DNA of 64,000 bases from Cutibacterium modestum (lineage in GTDB: Bacteria; Actinomycetota; Actinomycetes; Propionibacteriales; Propionibacteriaceae). The translations under genes and the position numbers were made by a program. Below are positions 26,569-38,243 of the stretch, in pieces (within the stretch, counting starts at the first letter, position 1; each line of letters opens with the position of its first letter). Below the pieces are notes generated by a model. That model had not been told where the DNA came from, searched no databases, and saw only the letters and a list, made by a program, of their open reading frames with translations. Location: positions 647,609-711,608 of the forward strand of contig NZ_BJEN01000002.1 of the NCBI RefSeq assembly GCF_008326345.1. The letters run 5' to 3'.

Positions 26569-29109
26569 TTACGCTTTCTCCACATCAGCAATTGTTGTAT
26601 GCACCGCATTCCCCTTCGCCAGCGGCGAAGGGTGTAGGGATGTGAGAGTGTTCACGGCACCGTTAATATCGACCGGGTGATTGGGATTGGCCCCGTTCGG
26701 CGGGGTGATGTCCCTGGCATCTGAGGGGCGGTACCAAGCACCTTGGGGTACCGAGAGCACTCCGGGTGTGATGCGGTTGGTCACGCGAGCCGGCAGCCGG
26801 ATGGTGCCGCGGTCGTTGTAGACGAAGACCTCGTCGCCATTGGTGATCCCCTTGGTTCGGGCGTCCTTGGTGTTGATCCACACCGTCTGGGGGTGTGCAT
26901 CCACCAACCAATCAACATTGCCGTAGCTGGAGTGAGTGCGTCCCTTGAAGTGGTGGCCGATCACCTGGAACGGGTACTTCTTGGATGCTTTGGCTTCTTC
27001 GGGGCCCTCCCAAGTGGCGACGTATTCGGGCAGGGCAGTGAGGTCGTCACCGCGAAGCTTGTCGTGGAAGGTCCCGAACGTCCATACCTTGGACATCGCT
27101 GCTAGGCGCTCGGAGTAGATCTCGATCTTGCCTGACGGAGTGTCCAGCGGGTTGGATCCTGGATCTTTGCGGAATTCGGCGAGTTCAACGTGCGGGTCCA
27201 TGTCCTTGCGGAAAATGCCCATCTTCTTCCACTCACGATAGGTGGGTAGTTCGGGATTGTCCTTACGGGTTTCCGCTATCGTCCGTTCCAACCACTGGGT
27301 GCGGGTCAGTCCCCCGGTGAATTCCTTTTCGGTGCCTAGACGCTTGGCGAGTCCGACGCAGATGTCGTAAATATTGCGGCACTCGTATAGTGGTCTGATT
27401 GCCTGGGACGAGACGATTCCATAGGCCATGGGGCCGCCGTTTTCGCCGGGATGTATGTCGTCCTCCTCGGCGGTGGAGGTGCCGGGCAAGATGTAATCGG
27501 CATAGCGGGCCGAGGTTGTGTACTGAATGTCGCACACGACGACGAGTTCGCACTTAGAGTCGTCGCGCAGGATCTCGGCTGAACGATTGTTGTCACCGGT
27601 CTGTCCCAGTAACGAGTTGCCTGAGTACTGCCAGACCATCTTGATCGGGGTAGTGAGTTTCACGTTTGTCGGTTTGCCGTGTTCGTCGATCGGCACTTTG
27701 TTGGCGCGCACTCCTGGGACTGCTTTCTTGCACACACCGGAGTTGAAGGTGTCCATCTGGTCGCCGTGGTCGATGGCGTCCAGCCAGGAGAACACCGAGA
27801 TGATCTTGTTGGAATGGATGTTGGTGATCCCCGTGTTGAAGGGCAAAGCGAAGTCGAATGCCTGGCTGCCCTCGCGGGCCCCCGTGCCGCCGCCGGGCAT
27901 GCCGATGTTGCCGGTAGCAGCAGCGAGCAAGAAGATTGCTCTCGCGCTGTTCTCACCGTTGGCGTGGCGTTGGGGACCCCAGTCTTGGGTGATCGCGCAG
28001 GGCTTTGCAGTGGCGATCTCACGGGCGAGGCGGCGGATGCGGTCTGCGGGGATTCCGGTGATGTGGGAGGCCCAGGTGGCGTCTTTGACGGTGTGGTCGG
28101 GTCCTTTGCCTTCCAGGTAGGCGCGGTAGGAAGACCCTGCGGGTGCTCCCTTGGGTAGATGGTCGTCGTCGAATCCTATGCAGTAGCGGTCGAGGAAGGC
28201 TTGGTCGTGGAGGTTTTCGGTGATCATGGTGTGGACGAGACACGCAACCAAGGCTGCGTCGCTGCCTGGCCGAACGGGGATCTACTCGTCGGCCATGGTG
28301 ATGGCCGTCTCGGAGTAGCGCGGGTCGATGACGATCGTGCTCACCCCAAACTCTTTGCGTGTCTGCTGGGAGACGAACACCTGGCCGCCGCCGGACATGC
28401 GTGTCTCGGCCGGGTTGTTGCCGAACATTACCTGCAGCTTGGAGTTCTTGGCATCGTCGAAAGAATTGCCTGCTACCCACGACCCGTAGAAGTACGGGTA
28501 GGCCTGGGTGATCTCGGTGGTGGAGTAGTCGCTGTAGTGATCGAGGTAGCCACCCCAGGTGTTCATGAGCCGGGCGAAGGCACTCTGGTCTGGCGGCCAC
28601 GACTTGGCCATGACTGAGCTTAGGGTTCCGGTGCCGTAATTGATGTAGAAGGCCCCGTTTCCGTACTTGGCCTTGATCTGTTTCATCTTGTCGGTGATCT
28701 CGTCAAGAGCCTGATCCCAACTGATTGTCACCCATTGTTCGTCACCACGTTTAGTGCCCGGCTTGCGTTTCATCGGCTTCTTCAACCGATCCGGGTTGTA
28801 GATGCGGTGGCGAATCGAGCGTCCGCGCACATAAGCACGCACCTGTTGAGAGCCGAGCTCGTCGCCGACCGTGTCGTCTGGCAAGACGCGCGTGACAGTT
28901 CCGTTCTTGATCTCCAGCCGCAGTGGGCAGCGGGATCCGCAGTTGACGGTGCAGGCAGACCACACGGTGGTCGAGGTGTGGTTGACGAGCTAGTTGGTCC
29001 GCGCGCCCGTCGCCTCGTGCAGCGCCGGGGCGAGGGCGGCGGTTCCACCGACCACCGCGGACCACTTCATGAATTCACGGCGACTCACTTTAGGACGTGT
29101 TCCAGACAT
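26569..29109 (-). pseudogene. dmsA: DMSO reductase-type molybdoenzyme DmsA with two amber codons
   Basis: Catalytic bis-MGD subunit, 846 codons, frame intact from ATG 29109 to the stop. It starts with a twin-arginine leader (SRREFMKW plus hydrophobic stretch). The N-terminal cluster motif is CTVNCGSRCPL, then NNPAETRMSGGG. TAG interrupts codon 40 (28990-28992, between the leader and the mature part) and codon 276 (28282-28284), where relatives have the tryptophan of D-E-W-I-P-(I/V)-RPG. The second part carries LDRYCIGFDDDHLPKG and QDWGPQRHANGENSARA. No other lesion is seen. The operon order A-B-C follows, with every member damaged. Confidence 0.92.
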
Positions 29110-29646
29110 ATTGGTCGAATTGGGTTCCACGTTGAGACCTCCCGACACACGACATGTCGTCGATACGCCATCATATCGTGCGGGAATTCGCGGCGAGGCA
29201 AAGTAAGGATGTTCCGGGCAGCGGATCTAGGCGGACTCTCACTCGGTTTGCTGCGAGAGTTGTCGTAGCGTTTGACTATGCTGTTGTACAATGCGGCAGT
29301 ATGCTTCAGCGAGTGTTTCTTTCGCGGCGGTCGACGCGTCCGGTGCCCCATACGGTTTTCTATTGCTGCTGTTAGCTATAGCGGTGCCTTGACCCAGAGC
29401 TGATCGGGGCACGGGTGGGCCATGACGACGTCCCGGGGAAGCCCACCTGTCGTCGTGCGGCGCGAACCCTCAGGAGAGCCTCACTTCGAACCAGGGGAAA
29501 CCTTGCTGTCTGTCTTTGGCCCAACCGACACCATTCGCGAGCTCACCCTCGATCAGGCGGGGAAACCTCCGTACTGCAGTAGCTTCGTCGGAACGCCCAA
29601 ATGTATCGAGACGCCAGAACAGCGCACCAAAGCCATTGGTGATGAC
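29110..29646. other. Intergenic region upstream of dmsA
   Basis: It holds the presumed leftward dms promoter (29110-29350; AT-rich patch TATGCTGTTGTACAATGC near 29280). A plus-strand ORF at 29422-29811 runs on into the thiF antisense. Its first ~60 residues (EPSGEPHFEPGETLLSVFGP, TDTIRELT) faintly recall the end of a TrkA-C/RCK domain, so a small gene remnant is possible. Otherwise nothing recognisable. Confidence 0.35.
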
Positions 29647-31644
<1,998 letters not shown>

Positions 31645-31653
31645 GATGGCTCC

Positions 31654-32895
31654 TTACCGGTTGCAGAATCGAAATGGGCTGACTGCCGTGAGTAGGGCCG
31701 GGTCATTGTCCTTTTCGGTGCCGCAGACGAAATCTGCGCCAATCATGGAGCCAATAGCGGCCAGAAGAATGCCGTGCCGAAAGTACCCCATCGAGACGGT
31801 GAGCCCGTCGCTTACCCGTCCGATCATGGGCACGTCATCGGGGGAACCGGGGCGGGACTTGGCCGTCATCTCGTAGAACTCGCAGTCGAGGATTCCGGGC
31901 ACTAAGCGGTGGGCATCGCGTAGCAATTGGTGGACCCCCTCGGCACGCACCCCCACCATGCCGTCCTCCCGGGTCGTCGCGCCCAGGACGACGGTGCCGT
32001 CGACGCGCGGGACAATGTAAACTGCATTGCCCTGCACGACGCCGCGGATGGTCCTTGTCGCCAACGGCTGCAAGGCCTCGGGGACACGAAGGCGCAACAC
32101 CTCACCTCGCACCGGACGCAGCAGACCAGTGAGAGCCTGCGGAATGCCGGCGATCTCACCGGTTTCTACCCCGGCCGCGAGTACGACGTGATCGGCGTGG
32201 TAGCTTCTGCCGTCGGCACCACGCAGACCAATCGCGCGATGATTCTCATCGAAGAGAACCTCACTGGCTCGGGTAGGCACGACCCGGTCACCAAGGATCT
32301 CCAGGATGGCACCGCACAGCCGTCGGGGATCGATTTGGTGGTCGCCAGGAATGTCGACAGCCCCGACGTATCCTGGGCCCAGTGCGGGTTCTGCCACTCG
32401 TGCCTGGGAGACGCTAATTCGGTTGATGTCCATGCCCATCCGGTGCTGGAGCTCCAGCAGTTCATTGAGGGTTTGATGATCGGCAGAATCCCCAGCGCAA
32501 ACGAAGGTGGAACTCTCTCGATACCCGACGCCATGGCCAACGTCTTGGGCTATAGCGGTAGCGAAGTCGCGATAGATCCGGCCCGACTCCACTATCAGCG
32601 GGTAGAGGGTCGGTTGGTCCCAGACGACCTCGGAGACCGGGGCGAGCATCCCGGCAGCAGCGAAACTGGCACCGGAGACTGGAGCGTCGTCCAAGACGGA
32701 GACCTCGATCCCGCGACGACGCAGTCGCCAGGCCGTCGTCAGGCCGATAATCCCGGCTCCGGCGATGACGACCGAGGAAGGGCGACCACGCCCCGACGGT
32801 CGAGGAATCGAAGCCTCGGGACTGTGGCGGCTCTTATCGGCGTGACCCACGACAGTAGATCCAGCGAACATTTGGGGTATGACGGCAGTGCCCAC
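31654..32895 (-). CDS. thiO: Glycine oxidase ThiO
   Basis: An FAD enzyme oxidising glycine to the iminoacetate used by ThiG. The dinucleotide-binding loop VVIAGAGIIGLTTAWRL lies near residue 45. SGASFAAAGMLAP is the DAO-family FAD motif, and the C-terminal MTAKSRPGSPDDVPMIG and GYFRHGILLA complete it. I prefer the GTG at 32895, which sits 7 bases after AAGGAAGG. The longer frame from 32928 would start inside the TPP riboswitch. First gene of the thiamine operon. Confidence 0.9.
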   Translation of the reverse strand: MGTAVIPQMFAGSTVVGHADKSRHSPEASIPRPSGRGRPSSVVIAGAGIIGLTTAWRLRRRGIEVSVLDDAPVSGASFAAAGMLAPVSEVVWDQPTLYPLIVESGRIYRDFATAIAQDVGHGVGYRESSTFVCAGDSADHQTLNELLELQHRMGMDINRISVSQARVAEPALGPGYVGAVDIPGDHQIDPRRLCGAILEILGDRVVPTRASEVLFDENHRAIGLRGADGRSYHADHVVLAAGVETGEIAGIPQALTGLLRPVRGEVLRLRVPEALQPLATRTIRGVVQGNAVYIVPRVDGTVVLGATTREDGMVGVRAEGVHQLLRDAHRLVPGILDCEFYEMTAKSRPGSPDDVPMIGRVSDGLTVSMGYFRHGILLAAIGSMIGADFVCGTEKDNDPALLTAVSPFRFCNR

Positions 32896-32902
32896 AGCGT
32901 GT

Positions 32903-32997
32903 CCTTCCTTCGGCGGCATGACCCGCATCAGGTAAAAGCGGTCGGCGAATATGCCCTCTCAGCCGCATCTCGTTCCGTGCGACTCCCGCGGAAACTT
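32903..32997 (-). promoter_or_regulatory. TPP riboswitch (THI element)
   Basis: Read on the minus strand, the leader contains the two invariant parts of a TPP aptamer. GGCTGAGAGGGC (about 32952-32963) is the pyrimidine sensor arm. ACCTGATGCGGGTCATGCCG (32914-32933) is the pyrophosphate arm. They are flanked by a GC-rich closing stem. It lies directly before the thiO ribosome binding site, suggesting control of translation initiation by thiamine pyrophosphate. No clear terminator was seen. Confidence 0.93.
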
Positions 32998-33052
32998 CTC
33001 CCATCATAGGTCGTGGTCATGGAGGTCTGGTCCGTGGCTCCGTCCTCCAGAC

Positions 33053-34141
33053 CTACAACCAGTTGTTCTTGCGGAATATGGCGTAGAGGATCACGCTGCT
33101 GGCCACCATTGCGAGTATGCAGTAAAGGTAGCCGAACCTCCAATGTAACTCTGGCATATTGTCGAAGTTCATGCCATAGATCGACCCGATGAGGGTGGGG
33201 ACGACAAGGATGGCTGCCCAACCGGAGATGATCTTGAGATCCTCGTTGGAACGTTGGTCGACCAGGGTCGCGTTGACGGTGAGGATCTGAGTAAGTAGCT
33301 CTCGAATGTCGGTGATTTGTGAGGAGATCCGGGCTAGGTGGTCTGCGACGTCGACCAGGTAGGCCTGCAGTTCTGGAGGGACCTGGTGTTTGGCCGACCC
33401 TGCCCTGAGCGCCGCAATGATCGGAATGAGTGGGTTAGTGGCGTGTTGCAGGTCGATGGCTTCTCGAGACAGGCGGTAGATGCGTTCGGGGGCCGCAGAA
33501 TCCCCACTGAACACCTGCCTCTCGATCTGCTCGATGTCGAACTGGATGCCGCTGATGACGGGGAAGGTCTGATCGACCACGCCGTCGAGAATCGTATACA
33601 GCACCGATTCAGGGCCGTGTCGCAGTAGTTCTCCGTCCCTGGGCAGGCGAGGAGCCCACCTGAGGCTCGACAGTTCGTCGGGTATGCGCTGCATGATGAC
33701 GACGACGCAATTGCGCCGCTTAATGACTTCAGCCTCAACAAAGGCGACGTCCTCGATTGAATCGATGTAGAACGGTGGATGCAGCACCAGGAACAGGGCC
33801 TCGCCATGTCGCTCGAGCTTGGGTCGTTGATGGCCTTCGGCGAGGTCCTCAGCTAGCAACGGATCGAGGCTCATAAGGTCAACCAACCGCTTGATCTGCG
33901 TGCGATTGGGGCTCTGCTCAACGATGATTCCTAGCCGTTCCGGGTGCCCGTCCAACCAAGACAGAGTGGACTCGACATCAGGTTGATGCTCCGGGTCAGT
34001 CGGAACTCCCTGCTCGAACCACTTGATGTCGACAATGCCTGGTTTGGTGTCGGCGATCGGTCCGGTTGCCACTGGTGAGGTTCCCCCACGGGTCCTCGCG
34101 CTCGTTAGCGCGGTATTCTTGGGCTGGAATGTTGCTGACAT
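33053..34141 (-). CDS. corA: CorA-family magnesium/divalent cation channel
   Basis: A pentameric cation channel with a long cytosolic N-terminal domain and two C-terminal membrane helices. The pore signature YGMN is present (GSIYGMNFDNMPELHW), followed by the last helix YLYCILAMVASSVILYAIF. Length 362 is normal. It stands alone, 93 bases from thiO's riboswitch and in the same direction as its neighbours. Confidence 0.93.
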   Translation of the reverse strand: MSATFQPKNTALTSARTRGGTSPVATGPIADTKPGIVDIKWFEQGVPTDPEHQPDVESTLSWLDGHPERLGIIVEQSPNRTQIKRLVDLMSLDPLLAEDLAEGHQRPKLERHGEALFLVLHPPFYIDSIEDVAFVEAEVIKRRNCVVVIMQRIPDELSSLRWAPRLPRDGELLRHGPESVLYTILDGVVDQTFPVISGIQFDIEQIERQVFSGDSAAPERIYRLSREAIDLQHATNPLIPIIAALRAGSAKHQVPPELQAYLVDVADHLARISSQITDIRELLTQILTVNATLVDQRSNEDLKIISGWAAILVVPTLIGSIYGMNFDNMPELHWRFGYLYCILAMVASSVILYAIFRKNNWL

Positions 34142-34189
34142 TGAATCGCCTCCTCCGACATTTGCGCGGCAAGCCTACTGGGTACGGCG

Positions 34190-35659
34190 TCAGTCACCGC
34201 CGTCATGACCGTGGTTACCGGGGATGTCGTCATCGACATACATCCCTGGGGCATCGAGGATGATGTTGGTGCCACCCGCCACGTCAGAGAGCTCATTTGG
34301 TGCCAGCCACTTGGCTAGGTGGTAGACGCCGACGGTGACAATGGTGCCCAGAGCGATGCCGCCCAAGGTGAAGGACTCGCTGAACTTCAGCGACACGTCT
34401 CCGACACCGATGATGATTCCAGCGGCTACCGGGACGAGGTTCACCGGATTACCGAAATCGACCTTATTCTCCTTCCAAATTTTCGCTCCTAGCAGACCGA
34501 TCATCCCATAGAGAACGACGGTGATGCCGCCCAAGACGCCGCTAGGTGTTGCCGAGATGACAGCGCCGAATTTAGGGGAGAAGCCAAACAGAATAGCCAC
34601 GACGGCCGCTACCGCATAGGCAGCCGTCGAGTACACCCTTGTCGCAGCCATGACTCCGATGTTTTCCGAGTAGGTGGTCGTCGGGGCGGCGCCCAGGAAA
34701 GTCGCCAGCATCGAGGTCGCACCGTCGGCAGCCACTGCCCGTCCGACCTGGTGGTCGAGATTCTTACCGATCATCTCAGCGACGGCCTTGACATGGCCGG
34801 TGTTCTCAGCAATGAGGGCGATGACGACCGGCAGGGCTAGCAAGATAAACGCCAAGTGGAAGGTCGGCAGGTGGAATCCGACGACATTGGTTGACGCATA
34901 GTGGGACCCGTTGCGGGCCTGAGGCAGGTATCGCCAACTGTCCAAGCTCGTCACCGGAGGCAAGCCGATCCACGCGGAGCCATGTACCGCCGACCAATCT
35001 ACCCGTGGGGCGGTGCTGCCATCGGAGTGGCGCAGCGGGCCGAAAACGAGATCTTCGACCCACGACAGCGCATAGCCGATAACCAGGGCCAAGAAGATAG
35101 CGATCCGGGACACGAAGCCGCGTGGTCCCACCGACAGTGCAATGACGAGCAGCATGACGATGAGTGCGGTCCACTGGTCGGTGGGCCAGTAGGCTTTGGC
35201 GACGACCGGCGCGAGGTTGAACCCGATGAGCATAACGACGGCGCCGGTCACCGTCGGTGGCAGAACCTTATGGACGACCCGAGATCCGGCGGTCTGGATG
35301 ACGATGCCACAGATAAACAGGGTCAGGCCAACGCACAGCAGGGCACCAGAAACGTCATTGGGTTTACCTCCCGAAGCGTAGATAGCGGTGGCCACCCCAG
35401 GAAAAGCGGCCGACGAGCCGAGATATGACGGCACCTCATGCTGAGTCACGAAGATAAACACCAGGGTCGCCACACCCGACATCATGACCGCCAACTGTGG
35501 ATTGAGACCCATGAGAACGGGGAAGACGAAGGTCGCCCCAAACATAGCCACCACGTGCTGGGCACCTAGCCCGATGGTGCGGCCCCACCCGAGCCTCTCA
35601 TCGGGAGCCACCACCTCACCTGGCTTCAATACACCGCAATTGTGCAGTTTCCAGATCAT
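34190..35659 (-). CDS. Uracil/xanthine permease, NCS2 family
   Basis: A nucleobase:cation symporter of 489 residues with about 12-14 membrane segments. Family marks are GLGAQHVVAMFGATFVFPVL in helix 1, AENTGHVKAVAEMIGKNL (the substrate-binding E in helix 8), and TTYSENIGVMAATRVYS in helix 10. It belongs to the UraA branch. The ATG at 35659 follows GGAAGGA; a longer frame upstream lacks support. Substrate is inferred from the branch only. Confidence 0.9.
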   Translation of the reverse strand: MIWKLHNCGVLKPGEVVAPDERLGWGRTIGLGAQHVVAMFGATFVFPVLMGLNPQLAVMMSGVATLVFIFVTQHEVPSYLGSSAAFPGVATAIYASGGKPNDVSGALLCVGLTLFICGIVIQTAGSRVVHKVLPPTVTGAVVMLIGFNLAPVVAKAYWPTDQWTALIVMLLVIALSVGPRGFVSRIAIFLALVIGYALSWVEDLVFGPLRHSDGSTAPRVDWSAVHGSAWIGLPPVTSLDSWRYLPQARNGSHYASTNVVGFHLPTFHLAFILLALPVVIALIAENTGHVKAVAEMIGKNLDHQVGRAVAADGATSMLATFLGAAPTTTYSENIGVMAATRVYSTAAYAVAAVVAILFGFSPKFGAVISATPSGVLGGITVVLYGMIGLLGAKIWKENKVDFGNPVNLVPVAAGIIIGVGDVSLKFSESFTLGGIALGTIVTVGVYHLAKWLAPNELSDVAGGTNIILDAPGMYVDDDIPGNHGHDGGD

Positions 35660-35744
35660 GGGCGTCCTTCCAGGGTTGATTCCCTTCCAGAGCCTCAGCG
35701 TATCGGTCTGGCACGCATACTCATCCAAGCCCCGGATGGGTGAC

Positions 35745-37274
35745 TTAGATCCAGGAGCGGAACCACATGCGCGCCAGCCATGCCTTACGGGTCATGAGAC
35801 CGTCGGTGAGGATCGGGTAGATGAAGGCAAAATCTGCAGCGACCAGGGCCATCACCGTCCCGACGACAATCGCACCGATACGCCGTCGGCTAGTGGCCTT
35901 TGCTGGTCCGAGGATCCGACCGAGCCACATCGCCAAGATCGTTACGGTGAACGGGATGATGCAGATCGCGTAAAAGAAGAACAGCGGGCGGTCGTCGTAG
36001 CGGAACCACGGAATCCACGTCGACATCATGGCGACGATCGGCAGGGTGAACCGCCAATCACGGGCGAAGATCCACCAGATCACCGCAACCACCAGGGCGA
36101 TGGCAGCGAACCACCACAGCACCGGGGTTCCGGTCGCAGAGATGATGCGCAGGCACGTACCACCGACGGCCCCACAACCCTGCTGGCCCGGTTTGATGTC
36201 GTTGACGGCGTCGATACCCAATGGACGCTGGTTCACCAGCCATCCCGACGGATTCGAGGCATAGACGTGGGTCTGCGTCATCATGTATGAGCCAGTGTGG
36301 AAGTCATATATTTGCAGATGGTAATCCCACAGTGCAGCCAATGGTTTCCCGATTACCTTAGACAGGCCTGGATCAGGGTTGGGGCCAGCCCACGACTTGC
36401 CGAAAACCATGTGTGGGTAGGTGACCAGCCATTTCGCCCAGGTGGCGATGTATGTCAGCAGTGCAACGATGACAAGGTACGCAAAGGCCGGCACCCCGTC
36501 CCGGAGGAAGGACCACCACGCCTTCACCCCGGCACCAGCTAAGCGACGCGCTGACCAGTCCCAGATGACAGAGACGACGCCTATGGTCGCCAGCACGAAC
36601 ACGGAATTCCATTTCGTGCCACAGGCTAAACCGAACATGATGCCTGCTACCAGCCGCCAGGGACGCCACCGCAGAGCGGGGCCGAAATCCCCGTCGAGGT
36701 GCGGACTTCCCATAGTGCGCAAATGATCGGCCAGTCGGTGACGAAACCAGTCCCGGTCGGCTGCTACCGCGGACACCCCTGCCACTAGGAAGAAGGCTTG
36801 GAAGATGTCGAGCAGGCCGATCCGGCTCATGACGAAGGCTAAACCGTCGAGGGTGAGCAGGATGCCGGCAATAGCCCCCACCATGGTGGAACGGGAGAGA
36901 CGTCGAGCCAGCCGGATCGTCATGAGGACAAGCAGGGATCCAAAGACCACCGAGGCGAACCGCCAGCCGAAGGAGTTAAAGCCGAACAGCTGTTCCCCTG
37001 CTGCGATGAGCCACTTACCGACTGGCGGGTGAACGACGAACTCGGCGTCTGGAGTCCAGGTATTCGTGATCCCACGGATGATGTCGGCATTGGCCTTGGT
37101 GGCGTCGGGCCAGGTGGTCTCGTACCCCTGATGGAGCATCGTCCAGGCGTCCTTGGGGTAGTACGTCTCATCGAAGACGAGAGTGTTTGGGAACCCGACG
37201 TTCCATGTGCGCAGCAGGAAGGCCACAGTTGTGATGAGGGCCGTGATAATCCAGCTTGGGTACTCGTCGGTCAT
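35745..37274 (-). CDS. pmt: Dolichyl-phosphate-mannose protein mannosyltransferase
   Basis: A membrane glycosyltransferase of family GT39 that moves mannose from polyprenyl phosphate to secreted proteins. In actinobacteria it works during Sec export. The catalytic Asp-Glu is visible in the first loop (LVFDETYYPKDAW), followed by HPPVGKWLIAAGEQLFG. About ten membrane helices follow, and the C-terminal cap has WIPWFRYDDRPLFFFYAI. The ATG at 37274 gives 509 residues, usual for the family. The frame is open further upstream, but that part overlaps rsmI antisense. Divergent to rsmI. Confidence 0.92.
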   Translation of the reverse strand: MTDEYPSWIITALITTVAFLLRTWNVGFPNTLVFDETYYPKDAWTMLHQGYETTWPDATKANADIIRGITNTWTPDAEFVVHPPVGKWLIAAGEQLFGFNSFGWRFASVVFGSLLVLMTIRLARRLSRSTMVGAIAGILLTLDGLAFVMSRIGLLDIFQAFFLVAGVSAVAADRDWFRHRLADHLRTMGSPHLDGDFGPALRWRPWRLVAGIMFGLACGTKWNSVFVLATIGVVSVIWDWSARRLAGAGVKAWWSFLRDGVPAFAYLVIVALLTYIATWAKWLVTYPHMVFGKSWAGPNPDPGLSKVIGKPLAALWDYHLQIYDFHTGSYMMTQTHVYASNPSGWLVNQRPLGIDAVNDIKPGQQGCGAVGGTCLRIISATGTPVLWWFAAIALVVAVIWWIFARDWRFTLPIVAMMSTWIPWFRYDDRPLFFFYAICIIPFTVTILAMWLGRILGPAKATSRRRIGAIVVGTVMALVAADFAFIYPILTDGLMTRKAWLARMWFRSWI

Positions 37275-37382
37275 GCGACCGTCGTCGAGGCGTTCGAGGG
37301 TCGATCTTCTCGTTGCTGGCACAGTGCCATCGTAAAGGGTTGGTGGGACACTATCGTCGCGCCGGCGTGGGACGATAGCCCG

Positions 37383-38243
37383 GTGAGCAAGACACATCCG
37401 GGACGAGTCATCCTGGCAGGCACCCCTATTGGAGACCGTCGTAGCGCCTCGCCAGCCCTCATCGAGGCCTTGCGGGATGCCCGCGTCATTGCGGCCGAGG
37501 ACACCCGCCGGCTGCGTGACCTGCTGCGCCACCTCGACGTCGAGACCTCTGCCCGCGTGGTGTCCTACTTCGAAGGCAACGAGTTCGCCCGCACGTCCGA
37601 ACTTATCGACTGCCTTCTTAACGGTGACGATGTTGTGGTGACGACTGATGCCGGGATGCCTTCGGTTTCGGACCCAGGATACCGACTTGTCAGCGCAGCC
37701 ATTGAGCATGGCATCGTTGTCACGTCGGTGCCTGGGCCCACCGCCGCCACGACGGCCCTGGCTATCTCCGGGCTGCCCACTGACCGGTTCTGTTTCGAGG
37801 GATTTCTGCCGCGCAAGTCGGGGGAGAGGCGTCGTCGTCTGGCCGAACTGGCTGAAGAGCCACGCACCACCGTCCTGTATGAGGCCCCGCACCGGCTTGC
37901 TGATCTTCTTGATGACGCCGCTGATGTCCTCGGTACCGATCGGCGGGCCGCGGTGTGCCGGGAACTGACGAAGACCTACGAGGAAGTTCGCCGCGGCGGC
38001 TTAGGCGAGTTGGCCAACTGGGCCCGTGAGCACGCCCGCGGGGAGATCACGATCGTTATCGAGGGAGCCCAGGGCACCGTCATCGGCATCGATGAGGCTG
38101 CTGAGATGGTCGCAGAGCTCACCGCCGACGGCATCAAGCGATCTAAAGCCGTCGCTCAAGTGGCCCGTGCCACCGGAGTCGACCGCCATGAACTCTATGA
38201 CGCAGCCCAGAACGCTGTGACCACCGACAAGGAGGAATCGTGA
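37383..38243 (+). CDS. rsmI: 16S rRNA 2'-O-ribose C1402 methyltransferase RsmI
   Basis: A SAM-dependent methyltransferase acting on 16S rRNA C1402. The tetrapyrrole-methylase fold signatures are VILAGTPIGD, AAEDTRRLRDLL, TTDAGMPSVSDPGYRLV and VPGPTAATTALAISGLPTD. FEGFLPRK and YEAPHRL complete it. I chose the GTG at 37383, giving 286 residues; the long open frame upstream runs through the pmt promoter. It begins the rsmI-tatD-rsmA-ispE-marR run of overlapping genes. Confidence 0.96.
   Translation: MSKTHPGRVILAGTPIGDRRSASPALIEALRDARVIAAEDTRRLRDLLRHLDVETSARVVSYFEGNEFARTSELIDCLLNGDDVVVTTDAGMPSVSDPGYRLVSAAIEHGIVVTSVPGPTAATTALAISGLPTDRFCFEGFLPRKSGERRRRLAELAEEPRTTVLYEAPHRLADLLDDAADVLGTDRRAAVCRELTKTYEEVRRGGLGELANWAREHARGEITIVIEGAQGTVIGIDEAAEMVAELTADGIKRSKAVAQVARATGVDRHELYDAAQNAVTTDKEES

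Noticed and set aside
37029..37382. N-terminal extension of rsmI
   Set aside because: It crosses the pmt start and the divergent promoter; RsmI similarity begins right at the GTG at 37383.
35745..37892. A 715-residue version of the mannosyltransferase
   Set aside because: The extra 206 residues are antisense to rsmI and read as Arg/Gly-rich noise; the ATG at 37274 gives the family length.
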